Shown: positions 33,901-42,646 of the stretch, in pieces | How positions within the stretch are numbered: position 1 is the stretch's first letter | Layout: each line of letters starts with the position of its first letter | From: Aliiglaciecola lipolytica | GTDB taxonomy: Bacteria; Pseudomonadota; Gammaproteobacteria; Enterobacterales; Alteromonadaceae | Assembly (NCBI RefSeq): GCF_018860635.1 | Contig: NZ_JAHKPT010000009.1 | Coordinates: forward strand, 1-64,000 | Reading direction: 5' to 3' | DNA length: 64,000 nt | Position numbers and translations under genes: made by a program | Notes under the pieces: model-generated | What the model saw: the letters and a program-made list of their open reading frames with translations, nothing else | Databases searched by the model: none | Told to the model about the DNA's origin: nothing

Positions 33901-34590
33901 ATGGACTATAACCATGAACATAAAGCAGACCGAATTGGTTGGATTAGGGCCGTTGTTTTAGGCGCAAATGATGGCATAGTCTCCACCGCAAGTTTGATCG
34001 TCGGCATAGCAGCTTCGCAAGTTGCACCAGAGCATTTGTTTATTGTCGGCTTGGCAGCGCTAGTGGCGGGGGCAATGTCTATGGCTGCAGGCGAATTTGT
34101 ATCTGTGAGTTCACAAACGGATATTGAACATGCAGAAATTTCATTAGAGCAAAAACACATTGATAGAAACTGGGCAGCTGAAGAACAAGAATTGGCTAAC
34201 ATCTATATAGAACGTGGTTTAGAAGATGATTTGGCTATGCAAGTTGCCAAGCAACTCATGGCTAAAGACGCCATTGGAAGTCATGTTAGGGATGAGCTAG
34301 GGATTACCGAACAGTCTCAAGGTAACCCTTTTCAAGCCGCTTTGTTCTCGGCATTGTCTTTTACTGCCGGAGCGCTTTTACCACTAGTGACAGTGCTACT
34401 GGTGAGTGGTCCTTTGTTAATCCCTTCGATAGTGATTGTGTCGTTATTGTCTTTGGTATTGTTAGGCAGTTTGTCAGCTAATATTGGTGGAGCTTCCATA
34501 TTAAAAGGTTCACTACGGGTATTAATCTGGGGTTCGTTAGCCATGGCTGTGTCTATTGGTGTTGGTTACGTCTTCCAAGTATCAGGATAA
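33901..34590 (+). CDS. VIT1/CCC1-family transporter
   Basis: A 229-residue membrane protein of the VIT family, which moves Fe2+ or Mn2+ in plants and yeast. The start is taken at ATG 33901 (MDYNHEHKADRIGWI), because the family begins with a His-rich stretch followed by the first helix with the motif LGANDGIVSTASLIVGIA. The next helix carries AGAMSMAAGEFVSVSSQTD, whose Met, Glu and Gly residues are conserved in the family. A cytoplasmic acidic helical hairpin (about 82-135, AEEQELANIYIERGLE) matches the VIT metal-binding domain. The C-terminal half has three helices. It is monocistronic. Confidence 0.9.
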   Translation: MDYNHEHKADRIGWIRAVVLGANDGIVSTASLIVGIAASQVAPEHLFIVGLAALVAGAMSMAAGEFVSVSSQTDIEHAEISLEQKHIDRNWAAEEQELANIYIERGLEDDLAMQVAKQLMAKDAIGSHVRDELGITEQSQGNPFQAALFSALSFTAGALLPLVTVLLVSGPLLIPSIVIVSLLSLVLLGSLSANIGGASILKGSLRVLIWGSLAMAVSIGVGYVFQVSG

Positions 34591-34710
34591 TAACTATCAA
34601 ACGAAACCGAGATAGTACTTGAGTAAAAAAACCATAAAACGCTATTGATTTGAAAATACGCGTGGCTAATTAAAACATATACAGCATGTTTAAATCGCAA
34701 AAGGTATTAA

Positions 34711-35241
34711 ATGAAACAAGTCATATTAGTGGTATTTATTTGTGTGTTGATAAACGCCTGTTCAAATAATAGTTGGCGTACTGCAAGCAGAGAGTCTGCT
34801 GGAATTGCTCCGAACCCACAGCTCAATAAGAATGCCGTAATAGAAGTTTACGCAGCAGACGCATATAGCTGGAGAGGCTGGTTTGCGGTACATACTTGGA
34901 TTGCCATTAAACCAGAAAATGCAGCAGATTATACGGTTTATGAAGTGGTGGGATGGCGTGTCAAAAGTGGGCTTCCTGCATTGCGAGAATACCAAACGCC
35001 TACCCCAGATCGATTTTGGTATGGAGCAAAACCGGAAAAGTTACTGTCAATTCAAGGTGAAAAGGCCAGTGCCTTGATCCCCCAAGTTTCTGCTGCTGTT
35101 AGCCGCTATCCTTGGGCAAATGAATACACGGTTTTTCCAGGTCCAAATAGTAACACCTTTCCTGCATGGGTTGCTTTGCAAGTACCTGAATTGGAACTGA
35201 CCATGCCATTTAACGCCATTGGCAGTGGGTATGCTGATTAA
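34711..35241 (+). CDS. DUF3750-like lipoprotein
   Basis: A 176-residue protein with a lipoprotein signal peptide ending at Cys17 (VLINAC). The body matches the DUF3750 pattern: VIEVYAADAYSWRGWFAVH, WIAIK, YEVVGWRV, and near the C terminus SRYPWANEYTVFPGPNSNTF with AIGSGYAD at the end. The conserved Trp, His, Tyr and Gly-Pro-Asn residues suggest a globular enzyme-like domain of unknown function. Outer-membrane or periplasmic location is predicted. It converges with the hybrid histidine kinase gene (22-bp gap). Confidence 0.8.
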   Translation: MKQVILVVFICVLINACSNNSWRTASRESAGIAPNPQLNKNAVIEVYAADAYSWRGWFAVHTWIAIKPENAADYTVYEVVGWRVKSGLPALREYQTPTPDRFWYGAKPEKLLSIQGEKASALIPQVSAAVSRYPWANEYTVFPGPNSNTFPAWVALQVPELELTMPFNAIGSGYAD

Positions 35242-35263
35242 TCAACTAAATGGAAGGATTGTA

Positions 35264-37411
35264 TTATACCTGTTCGCTGAGCATACTGGGTTGCATATAT
35301 AGTTGAACAATTTCTAACAATGCCTGTCGAGAAAAGGGTTTTCCAAGATGGGCGGTAAAACCAATTTCTTTATAATAAGCCACTTCTTCAGCAAACACAT
35401 TAGCAGTTAAAGCAATAACTGGTAAATCAACCCACTTTTCATTTTGACGCAAAATTTTGAGCGCGCTACAGCCGTCTAAAACCGGCATCTGCACATCCAT
35501 TAAAACTAAATCAAAATCTTCTTCAAGCAATATGTCTAGTGATTCTTGACCGTTGTTTGCTACTGTCACCTGAGCCTCACTTTGCTCTAGAATACTTTTA
35601 GCAACTTCTTGATTAATCGCATTGTCTTCCACCAATAAAATACGTTTGTTGGCGAGGTTTTGTTTGAAGTTAGGTCTAGCAATATTGACCCGTCGTTCTT
35701 TCGCTAAAGGCAATTGCAACATAAAACTGAATTCGGTCCCCTTAGCTATCTCACTTCTTACGATTATGCTAGAGCCCATGGCTTCAACTAATTGTTTAAC
35801 AATGGAAAGCCCTAGTCCTGTACCACCGTATTTCCTTGTGATGCTCTCATCCACTTGTGTAAACTTATTAAACAACTTGGGAATAGACTTGGTTTCAATT
35901 CCAACACCAGTATCAGTTACTAATATTTTCACTTTAGCTTGATCGTCACTGGTTACTATCTTGACTAACACATCAACTTTACCAATATGTGTAAACTTCA
36001 CAGCATTAGAACTCAGGTTCATTAATATCTGCATGACACGAGTAGGATCGCCCATAAGGGTAACATTCTGTTTGCCTAATATTTGTGTATTAAACTTGAT
36101 ATTTTTTGATGTTGCCTGACTCGAAAATAAGTTCTCGACTTGCAATAGAATGTCTTCAAAACAAAAGTGATGATTTTCTAATTTAAAGTGGCCAGCTTCA
36201 ATTTTAGATAAATCAAGTACGTCATTAACGATTTGTAACAACAGTTTTGCAGAAAAATTTGCACGGGATAAATATTCCGTTTGTTGTTTGTTCAAATCCG
36301 TATGTAAACACAAATCCAACAACCCTAAAACACCATTGATTGGGGTGCGAATTTCGTGTGACATATTAGCTAAAAATTGCGACTTAGTTTTGCTTGCCTT
36401 CTCAGCGATTTCCCTGGCCCGTTCAGCTTTAAGCTCTAAATTTTTACTTTCCGTAATATCATGGTAGGAAGTGAGTACCCCAATTAGGTCTTGTTTTTTA
36501 GACTGAAGCGCTAAATGAGTCACTTCTTTAAACTTGAATTTATTACCTCTACTGACTTCTTTTTCTTGGTACTGGATACTTTTTTCATTACCATAGATAA
36601 TTCGTCTATCTAAATTTACGAGCTTTTTGGCTTGTTTTTCATCTGCGATATCAAAGTCTGTTTTTCCTTTCAATTGATTAATATGTTCAATCTTTGAGTC
36701 TTCCAAAAACGCTTGATTTGCTCCTAGATATCTTAGTTGTTTATCCTTCCATGATATGCCGTAAGGTAGGTGATTTATGACGGTTTGAAAGATAGCCTCT
36801 GAACGTTCAATTTTACTACTTTGAGAATCAATAGTGATCTGCTTATCTAGCAGCAAAGACTGTAAATAATGTAAAAAGTGTTGGATCAAAAACAACGTAA
36901 TACTAATAATAAATGCATAAGTCAGTAATGATGTAACCCACGCAGAAACACTTAAACCGTAAACGCTTTGTTCTACACTAAACTCAAAAGCGTTTAGCCA
37001 AACCAGTTCCATATAATAAAATAACACCAAGCCGCCAGAAATTGCGATTGCGACAGCGGCTCCCATACTTAACATCAAACTACTAAAAATAGCGGCGGCA
37101 AAAATAAGATATATGCCGTTGCCTGACAAACCAAATGTATGGATCCCTACCACCCCCATAATAAAAAACAGGGACGTAATCAAACCAGCTTTAATAGTGT
37201 TTGAGAAGCGATGACGAAACAGATAAAAAGCCACTAACACACAGGTGCTGACAATATGAACCCACATAGCGGGGAGAAAACCAATTGTGGGAATGCGAGA
37301 TAAGGAACCGGCCAAGGCAACGCCAGCGAAACCAATAGTAGCCACCAACACAGTATTTGTTAGTTTCTCGCGAATGTGTTCAAGCGAATTTTCTTGAGAT
37401 TCTAAAGGCAT
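35264..37411 (-). CDS. Hybrid sensor histidine kinase with C-terminal receiver
   Basis: A 715-residue membrane two-component protein. About six transmembrane helices (residues about 20-195) precede a PAS domain (about 205-325, IFQTVINHLPYGISWKDKQL). A short coiled coil follows, then the phosphoacceptor HisKA (FLANMSHEIRTPINGVLGL, about 350-415). The HATPase domain (about 460-575) has LSSNAVKFT, VTDTGVGIE and GGTGLGLSIVK. A receiver domain (about 597-710) has ILLVEDNAINQ and the phosphoacceptor Asp in LVLMDVQMPVLDG. No Hpt domain or output regulator lies beside it, so its relay partner must be elsewhere. Confidence 0.92.
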   Translation of the reverse strand: MPLESQENSLEHIREKLTNTVLVATIGFAGVALAGSLSRIPTIGFLPAMWVHIVSTCVLVAFYLFRHRFSNTIKAGLITSLFFIMGVVGIHTFGLSGNGIYLIFAAAIFSSLMLSMGAAVAIAISGGLVLFYYMELVWLNAFEFSVEQSVYGLSVSAWVTSLLTYAFIISITLFLIQHFLHYLQSLLLDKQITIDSQSSKIERSEAIFQTVINHLPYGISWKDKQLRYLGANQAFLEDSKIEHINQLKGKTDFDIADEKQAKKLVNLDRRIIYGNEKSIQYQEKEVSRGNKFKFKEVTHLALQSKKQDLIGVLTSYHDITESKNLELKAERAREIAEKASKTKSQFLANMSHEIRTPINGVLGLLDLCLHTDLNKQQTEYLSRANFSAKLLLQIVNDVLDLSKIEAGHFKLENHHFCFEDILLQVENLFSSQATSKNIKFNTQILGKQNVTLMGDPTRVMQILMNLSSNAVKFTHIGKVDVLVKIVTSDDQAKVKILVTDTGVGIETKSIPKLFNKFTQVDESITRKYGGTGLGLSIVKQLVEAMGSSIIVRSEIAKGTEFSFMLQLPLAKERRVNIARPNFKQNLANKRILLVEDNAINQEVAKSILEQSEAQVTVANNGQESLDILLEEDFDLVLMDVQMPVLDGCSALKILRQNEKWVDLPVIALTANVFAEEVAYYKEIGFTAHLGKPFSRQALLEIVQLYMQPSMLSEQV

Positions 37412-37563
37412 GTAGATTCGTTAGTTTTTATAATAATGGGATAAAACCGTGTTGAATCGAATAAATCATTAAAACCCTGTCTGCAACTAAAGTGTATTAG
37501 ACTTTTGTATAATAGCAAATAAGTCACTCCCTATCAGAAGTTCTTAATTGCTTGGAGGTAGGG

Positions 37564-37629
37564 ATGTATAGCGCGGCGCAGTTAGAAGGGGGAACCTCAC
37601 TCATACAACGAGGTCATAATTTATTATGA
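37564..37629 (+). CDS. Possible 21-codon leader ORF
   Basis: ATG at 37564 has a good Shine-Dalgarno (GGAGGTAGGG) and a TATAAT-like box at about 37508-37513; it encodes MYSAAQLEGGTSLIQRGHNL plus one Leu. It lies alone in the 247-bp gap between the hybrid kinase and nhaD, both on the other strand. The signal pair is better than chance but the peptide matches nothing I recognise. It could be the leftover 5' end of a deleted gene. Confidence 0.3.
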   Translation: MYSAAQLEGGTSLIQRGHNLL

Positions 37630-37659
37630 AGTTCCCTTCCCTGTCTTAACTCAAGATAT

Positions 37660-38898
37660 TTATACATTCACCAGACACAAAGCGTACCCAACACTATAAG
37701 CAACCAATAAATGTACGATATATTTACTGTAGCTGACGAACGTTAGCTCTTTTACTCGACTCATGGCTACTATCCCTGCGGCGGAACCAATCACCAACAT
37801 TGATCCTCCCACACCTACGGCATAAGTAAGCGATAACCATTGAATATTGGTTAATTCAGGCTGGGCTTTAAGTAAGGCTGCGGTCAAGGGCACGTTATCT
37901 AAAAAGGCTGATAAAATTCCAACCAAATAATTCGAATAATCAGGGTCCAACATAAAGTAGATATTTGTCATCCAGACTAACACGCCAATTTCTTTGAGCG
38001 ACCCGACTATCAATAATATTCCTAGAAAGAACATTAAAGTATCAAACTGAATTTTGCGCACGTAGTCCAATAAATGAATTTCGTACTTAAATTTATTCAC
38101 CATACCACCGATCATAAACATCACCGATAAGCCTAATAAAAAGGTCAAAACAGGGGGTATCGCAAACAGTAAATTAAATAGCATGGTGCAACATATAGTG
38201 CCAAAAAATAATCCGGCAATAACAAAGTCTAGCGACTTAAATTTTTCACTGCCGATAGTTGCTTCAACTCGGCGGTTTTTACCAAAACTCATCAGTAATG
38301 CAAGCACAACCACACCTGATATAGCAGGTAAAATCAAACCTAATAGTTCGACAATAGATACGTGTTTTTCACTGAATATCATCAGAGTTGTGACATCTCC
38401 GGTAATCAGTACCACTCCACCAGAATTCACCGCAAATATAATTAACACACAGAGTTTTACTTTTTCTGGCACTTCCAACTTAAACGCCAGAATAATGCTA
38501 ATCGACACTAAGGTAGCGGTGATGTTGTCGCACAGCATGGATAAAACCAATGCAAAAAGTGCCACTAATAAGGTCAGCTTTCTTAATGACAATTCACCTG
38601 GCAATAGTCGATTAACCATAGCACCAATCAGGCCCCTGGCATTTAAATACGCAACAAAGGTCATGGTAGCCATTAAAAACAGCCACAATTTTGCTATCTC
38701 TAATAAATTCTCATTTAATGCACTTTCTATTTCAGCTTGGCCTGAACCATGGCCTCGAATGAACAACAAGCACCACACTAAACATCCTAAAAACAGGGTG
38801 GTTTTTGCTTTATTGATGTGAGTAATTTCTTCAAAAACGATGGTCAGTAAAGCCAAAATAGCCAAACCGATAATGGTGATTTCAAACATATCGAACAT
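37660..38898 (-). CDS. nhaD: NhaD-type Na+/H+ antiporter
   Basis: A 412-residue inner-membrane protein of the NhaD/ion-transporter (CitMHS/ArsB) superfamily, with about 11-12 helices. Family hallmarks are EEITHINKAKTTLFLGCL near the N terminus, SMLCDNITATLVSISIILAF (polar Cys-Asp-Asn-Thr centre), NSGGVVLITGDVTTLMI and YAVGVGGSMLVIGSAAGIV. NhaD exchanges Na+ or Li+ for H+ at alkaline pH in marine bacteria. Length is shorter than the about 450-490 usual for Vibrio NhaD, which has extra N-terminal sequence. It has its own start (ATG 38898, alternative Met at residue 4) and no operon partner. Confidence 0.88.
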   Translation of the reverse strand: MFDMFEITIIGLAILALLTIVFEEITHINKAKTTLFLGCLVWCLLFIRGHGSGQAEIESALNENLLEIAKLWLFLMATMTFVAYLNARGLIGAMVNRLLPGELSLRKLTLLVALFALVLSMLCDNITATLVSISIILAFKLEVPEKVKLCVLIIFAVNSGGVVLITGDVTTLMIFSEKHVSIVELLGLILPAISGVVVLALLMSFGKNRRVEATIGSEKFKSLDFVIAGLFFGTICCTMLFNLLFAIPPVLTFLLGLSVMFMIGGMVNKFKYEIHLLDYVRKIQFDTLMFFLGILLIVGSLKEIGVLVWMTNIYFMLDPDYSNYLVGILSAFLDNVPLTAALLKAQPELTNIQWLSLTYAVGVGGSMLVIGSAAGIVAMSRVKELTFVSYSKYIVHLLVAYSVGYALCLVNV

Positions 38899-39015
38899 GA
38901 TGTGCGTTCCAGAATACTAAAAGTAGAAAATGGATCCCGTTGCAGGACACAAATTTGAGGTCAGAATTATAGCCTAAAAAACGTTATTCCTGCCATATAA
39001 AGGTGCAACTGGTTT

Positions 39016-39552
39016 TTATTTTTTTGTGAAATTTTCAGCAATCAAGTCAACAAGAAAGATGATTTTGCTGTTTGAGAGCTGGCGGTAATCAAAATACGGG
39101 CACACAATTAAGCGTCTGTGCAGATCAATTGCAAATTCTGGATTAATCCATTCAAGGGTGTTGGGTAGGCTCAACGATTTAGCGTAAGTCCGACCCATTA
39201 CAATGTGTAACTTATTGGTTTGTTGAAATTTGGGAGGTGAAAACCAGAGTGCGGTTTTGCTGCGGGACTGCAACAGTTCCTGATCACGATATTGCTGCCA
39301 GCTAGCATAAGCATCATTGAATTCAAAACATTTATTCGGTAAAGCGTATAGCAACTTAGCATACACGTTAAACACCTTGCGCCAACCGTTACCACAGGCT
39401 TGACCCAGGGCATAAATCTCGCCTTTTTTAAGGGGATAAACTGCTCGCTGATTATGTTCAAAACCAAAGGTTGGGCGATTCTGAATGTACACGTTAACAT
39501 CCGCGTTTTCATCACCCAACCCGTTAATTTCGTTAAAATCTTTGTTTGTCAT
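39016..39552 (-). CDS. Unknown cytoplasmic protein
   Basis: A 178-residue protein without signal peptide or membrane helices. It opens MTNKDFNEINGLGDENADVN and contains RPTFGFEHNQRAVYPLKKGE, GNGWRKVFNVYAKLLYALP and KLHIVMGRTYAKSLSLP. The last block (FDYRQLSNSKIIFLVDLIAE) and the His in HIVMG look conserved in style. I believe homologues of unknown function occur in Shewanella and Alteromonas, but I cannot assign a family with confidence. It is divergent from the ferredoxin-NADP reductase gene, with about 170 bp between starts that may hold both promoters. Confidence 0.65.
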   Translation of the reverse strand: MTNKDFNEINGLGDENADVNVYIQNRPTFGFEHNQRAVYPLKKGEIYALGQACGNGWRKVFNVYAKLLYALPNKCFEFNDAYASWQQYRDQELLQSRSKTALWFSPPKFQQTNKLHIVMGRTYAKSLSLPNTLEWINPEFAIDLHRRLIVCPYFDYRQLSNSKIIFLVDLIAENFTKK

Positions 39553-39719
39553 GAGACCTAATAGTGAAGCTAATAATCCAAGTAGATAGGGATGATTCTA
39601 CTTCAATAATATAAAAGATAAATTAATTTCACCCGCTAACGATAATGATTCGTAATAGCATTTGCATCTTTTCACGAACAATGGGATACTTAAACAATCT
39701 TGTAGTAGGAGAATTATCT

Positions 39720-40529
39720 TTGCGAAATCTGGTTAAAGAGCAAGTGACCCACGTTCATCATTGGAACGACAGTTTATTTACGTTTAAAACAACCCGTCAG
39801 AAATCCTTAACCTTTGAAAACGGACAATTCATCATGATTGGCTTAGAGGTAGAAGGTAAACCCTTGATGCGCGCATATAGTATTGCCAGTGCAAATTATG
39901 AAGATGAGTTAGAGTTTTTCAGTATTAAAGTACCTGACGGTGCACTGACATCTAAACTGCAAATGATACAAACTGGTGACGAAGTAATGTTAAGTACAAG
40001 ACCCACAGGCACCTTAGTCAGTGGTTATTTGATGCCTGGCAAACACCTTTATTTGCTCTGTACAGGCACAGGATTAGCGCCTTTTATGAGTATTATTCGA
40101 GATCCAGACATTTACGAACAATTTGATAAAATCATTTTGGTCCATGGTGTGCGCGAAGTTTCCGAGTTGGCCTATCAAACTGAAATTGAATATGACTTAC
40201 CTAACAACCCGTATTTTGGTGATTTAGTGAAGCAAAAGTTACTTTACTACCCTACTGTTACCCGCGAAAAGTACCAATACAACAGTTTGAAAACTGAAGA
40301 TGGGCTCAAACCACATCAGGGCAGAATTACCGATTTATTAGCGACCAATGAACTCACCCAAAACCTAAATATGCCTAACGTCAACCCAGACAATGATCGA
40401 TTCATGATGTGCGGTAATGATGCTATGTTGCAGGACTTAATGCAGATGTTAAATCAACAAGGTTTTACAAAAGCCACGTCCCGCAAGCAAGGTCATTATG
40501 TTATTGAGCAAGCGTTTATTGAAAAATAA
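39720..40529 (+). CDS. fpr: Ferredoxin-NADP+ reductase
   Basis: A 269-residue FAD enzyme that passes electrons between NADPH and ferredoxin or flavodoxin. I place the start at TTG 39720: AGGAG lies 8 bases upstream, and the protein then begins (M)RNLVKEQVTHVHHWNDSLF, the usual N terminus of the proteobacterial enzyme. The longer frame from 39645 adds 25 non-conserved residues. The FAD motif RAYSIASANYEDELEFFS and the NADP region LLCTGTGLAPFMSII are intact, followed by YYPTVTRE and CGNDAM. It ends HYVIEQAFIEK, the standard terminus. A terminator follows directly. It is often induced by oxidative stress; no soxR-type site was identified. Confidence 0.95.
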   Translation: MRNLVKEQVTHVHHWNDSLFTFKTTRQKSLTFENGQFIMIGLEVEGKPLMRAYSIASANYEDELEFFSIKVPDGALTSKLQMIQTGDEVMLSTRPTGTLVSGYLMPGKHLYLLCTGTGLAPFMSIIRDPDIYEQFDKIILVHGVREVSELAYQTEIEYDLPNNPYFGDLVKQKLLYYPTVTREKYQYNSLKTEDGLKPHQGRITDLLATNELTQNLNMPNVNPDNDRFMMCGNDAMLQDLMQMLNQQGFTKATSRKQGHYVIEQAFIEK

Positions 40530-40578
40530 GCCTTGTTATTTTTACTTTCATGGGATCGCAAGACAATACAAGTAACCA

Positions 40579-40613
40579 CCAGCACTAGACTTTTCTTGTC
40601 GTGCTGGCTTTTT
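40579..40613 (+). terminator. Intrinsic terminator of fpr
   Basis: CCAGCAC and GTGCTGG form a stem, extended inside by GAC/GTC after a 2-base bulge, followed by CTTTTT. It ends two bases before the stop codon of the convergent fumC gene. Confidence 0.8.
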
Positions 40614-40614
40614 A

Positions 40615-41994
40615 CTATGATTCATTTTTGGTAAGTTTCATAGGATCAAGTAATTCGCTTAATTTGGCTCTTGGAATATCGGTATTTTCCGCTGCTACAT
40701 CAATGATCGGCCGTTTTTCTTTGTATGCTTGCTTCGCTATTTCAGCGGCTTTTGAGTAGCCGATAATAGGGTTTAAAGCTGTGACTAAAATCGGGTTTTT
40801 GTGTAATGGCTTTTCTAGGTTCTCGTGATTCACTTCGAAATCACGAATCGCATTATCGGCCAGAGACATTGCCGCATTGGATAATAACTCTATGCTAGAC
40901 AACAGATTTAGCGCAATCATAGGCAACATTACATTCAATTCAAAATTCCCTGATTGACCTCCAACCGTTATTGCTGCGTCATTGCCTATTACCTGTGCAG
41001 ATACCATGGCAACAGCTTCAGGTATAACCGGATTGACTTTACCTGGCATAATTGAAGAGCCAGGTTGCAATGCAGGTAACGCAATCTCGCCAAGCCCAGC
41101 TAAAGGTCCGGAGTTCATCCAGCGTAAATCGTTAGCAATTTTCATAAAAGTAACGGCTATAGATTTGCTTAAACCCGACAAACTCACGGCGGTATCTTGA
41201 GCAGCTATACCAGCAAAAAAATTGTCTGTTTTAACAAAGGAAATTCCCGTATCTTGGCTTAAAATTTTCGAAAATTCGTCGGCGAAACCGGAATGGGAAT
41301 TGATTCCAGTACCAACCGCAGTGCCACCTAGCACAAGGGATTGAATAGCATTTTGTAGACTATTTAAATGGCTAATTTGTTGCCTAATCTGCGCTGACCA
41401 AGCAGACATGCTCTGGTCCATTCGAATTGGCATCGCATCCATCAAATGGGTACGGCCTGTTTTACAATAACCGCTTAATGTTGCCGACTTTTCATCTATG
41501 CTTTTAGCTAAATGAATTAAAGAAGGTTTTAACTTTTTGTGAATCGCCAAAGAAGCGCTGACATGGATACAAGTAGGGATCACATCATTGCTGCTTTGAC
41601 CAAAGTTAACGTGATCATTGGGATGAATCCGCAGGTCAGATTGCTTCGACGCTAGGTTGGCAATAACTTCATTGGCATTCATGTTAGTGCTGGTGCCTGA
41701 TCCAGTTTGATACACATCAACAGGAAAATGCAGCATAAGATTGTTGTCTTTTAATAAGGTAGCGCATGCTTGCTTAATTGCATCCGCAGTCTCCTGCTCG
41801 ATACCTTTAAGATTCGCGTTTGCAGTTGCTGCAGCTGATTTTATTTGGATAAGTGAGCGGATAAATGCTTCAGGCATAGGAGTGTGACTTATCTTAAAGT
41901 TATTAACCGCTCTTTGAGTTTGCGCGCCGTACAGGGCATTTTGAGGAACTTCAAGCTCGCCCATGCTATCTTTTTCGATTCGAAACTTAGTCAT
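40615..41994 (-). CDS. fumC: Class II fumarate hydratase (iron-independent)
   Basis: A 459-residue cytoplasmic enzyme interconverting fumarate and malate without an iron-sulfur cluster. The signature GSSIMPGKVNPVIPEA and GSGTSTNMNANEV are present, as are the catalytic His region GRTHLMDAMPIRM and the LGGTAVGTGINSH motif. Length matches FumC. It follows the fagA-like gene by 15 bp, and a strong Fur-box palindrome precedes that gene, so fumC should be turned on by iron starvation to replace iron-dependent fumarase. This is the same logic as the Pseudomonas fagA-fumC unit. Confidence 0.95.
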   Translation of the reverse strand: MTKFRIEKDSMGELEVPQNALYGAQTQRAVNNFKISHTPMPEAFIRSLIQIKSAAATANANLKGIEQETADAIKQACATLLKDNNLMLHFPVDVYQTGSGTSTNMNANEVIANLASKQSDLRIHPNDHVNFGQSSNDVIPTCIHVSASLAIHKKLKPSLIHLAKSIDEKSATLSGYCKTGRTHLMDAMPIRMDQSMSAWSAQIRQQISHLNSLQNAIQSLVLGGTAVGTGINSHSGFADEFSKILSQDTGISFVKTDNFFAGIAAQDTAVSLSGLSKSIAVTFMKIANDLRWMNSGPLAGLGEIALPALQPGSSIMPGKVNPVIPEAVAMVSAQVIGNDAAITVGGQSGNFELNVMLPMIALNLLSSIELLSNAAMSLADNAIRDFEVNHENLEKPLHKNPILVTALNPIIGYSKAAEIAKQAYKEKRPIIDVAAENTDIPRAKLSELLDPMKLTKNES

Positions 41995-42009
41995 CTTAAT
42001 CCCCTACTT

Positions 42010-42351
42010 CTATAAAAAATACGTTCCTAACAAAGACAGTTCATACTTGAAGTGTCGCGTTTGCGCTTTTTGTTGTTCATTATGATCATATCGCTCCACT
42101 TTATTCAGTGGTTGATAAATATTATCTAAACACAAATAACGCCATTGAAAACTTATATTAGTATCACAAATTGTATCTAATAAGGTGCGAAGAACCCGAT
42201 TTAAAATAGCTCTCTTTATTGTATCATTTTGTTCATCTTCTAAACGCTGGTTGGCCATATCTAAATATTGATAAAGTGCATGAGGGTTATTCGGTTGTAA
42301 ACCATGGCGAATGGTTAACTCAAGCGATCCGAATGCTAATGTTTGATTCAC
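42010..42351 (-). CDS. FagA-like Fur-associated protein
   Basis: A cytoplasmic protein of 113 residues. The start is placed at GTG 42351, with GGGGG seven bases upstream; the frame continues upstream but there it runs through the Fur-box palindrome and encodes MIMGIIIIW-type artefact sequence. The segment LLDTICDTNISFQWRYLCLDNIYQPL resembles in pattern the Pseudomonas FagA protein as I remember it (LLDT...WRSLCLD...PL). It is 15 bp upstream of fumC on the same strand, exactly the fagA-fumC arrangement. The biochemical role of FagA is not known to me. Confidence 0.7.
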   Translation of the reverse strand: MNQTLAFGSLELTIRHGLQPNNPHALYQYLDMANQRLEDEQNDTIKRAILNRVLRTLLDTICDTNISFQWRYLCLDNIYQPLNKVERYDHNEQQKAQTRHFKYELSLLGTYFL

Positions 42352-42390
42352 AGAGCCCCCTAAACAATGAAATTTCAATGTAACAACCCA

Positions 42391-42415
42391 AATGATAATA
42401 ATTCCCATTATCATT
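42391..42415. promoter_or_regulatory. Fur box upstream of fagA-fumC
   Basis: AATGATAAT-AATTCCC-ATTATCATT, a perfect 9-bp inverted repeat, overlaps where the promoter of the fagA-like gene should be. It matches the Fur consensus GATAATGATAATCATTATC in both arms, so Fe2+-Fur should repress the fagA-fumC pair. Confidence 0.75.
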
Positions 42416-42533
42416 ATGCTATGAGTACTTGTCAACCTTGTTAAACGGTATGGTCAATTCAACCTGCAAAAGGATGTTTTGATACATGAGCGAATTAATC
42501 AGTAAATTAGAAAACTAAAAAAGCCCAAATGCT

Positions 42534-42554
42534 ATTGATAATGATTTTCATTTG
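42534..42554. promoter_or_regulatory. Second Fur-like site
   Basis: Contains GATAATGATTTTCATTTG, in which AATGA-TTT-TCATT is a perfect dyad. It overlaps a plausible plus-strand promoter (TTGATA then TATATT, short 15-bp spacing). No gene starts directly downstream. Confidence 0.5.
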
Positions 42555-42561
42555 ATATATT

Positions 42562-42646
42562 GTAGCTCTGCCTGGAATCGTTAAGTTTCACTGGTCCTGG
42601 CTTAACGCTACCACACGGGTAGGCATTTTCTCCAAGGTGCCTACCC
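42562..42646 (+). ncRNA. Candidate structured RNA downstream of Fur-like site
   Basis: Two stems are visible: CGTTAAG/CTTAACG (7 bp, loop 15) with flanking GTAG/CTAC closing an outer helix around an asymmetric internal loop, then GGGTAGGCA/TGCCTACCC (9 bp perfect, loop 12). No U-run follows the second stem. It matches no riboswitch or known RNA I could recall (checked against TPP, cobalamin, FMN, glycine, yybP-ykoY, SRP and RyhB features). The strand is a guess from the Fur-like promoter; the stems fold equally well on the minus strand. Confidence 0.35.

Noticed and set aside
42562-42646. RyhB, yybP-ykoY, cobalamin or FMN riboswitch
   Set aside because: None of their conserved cores could be found on either strand.
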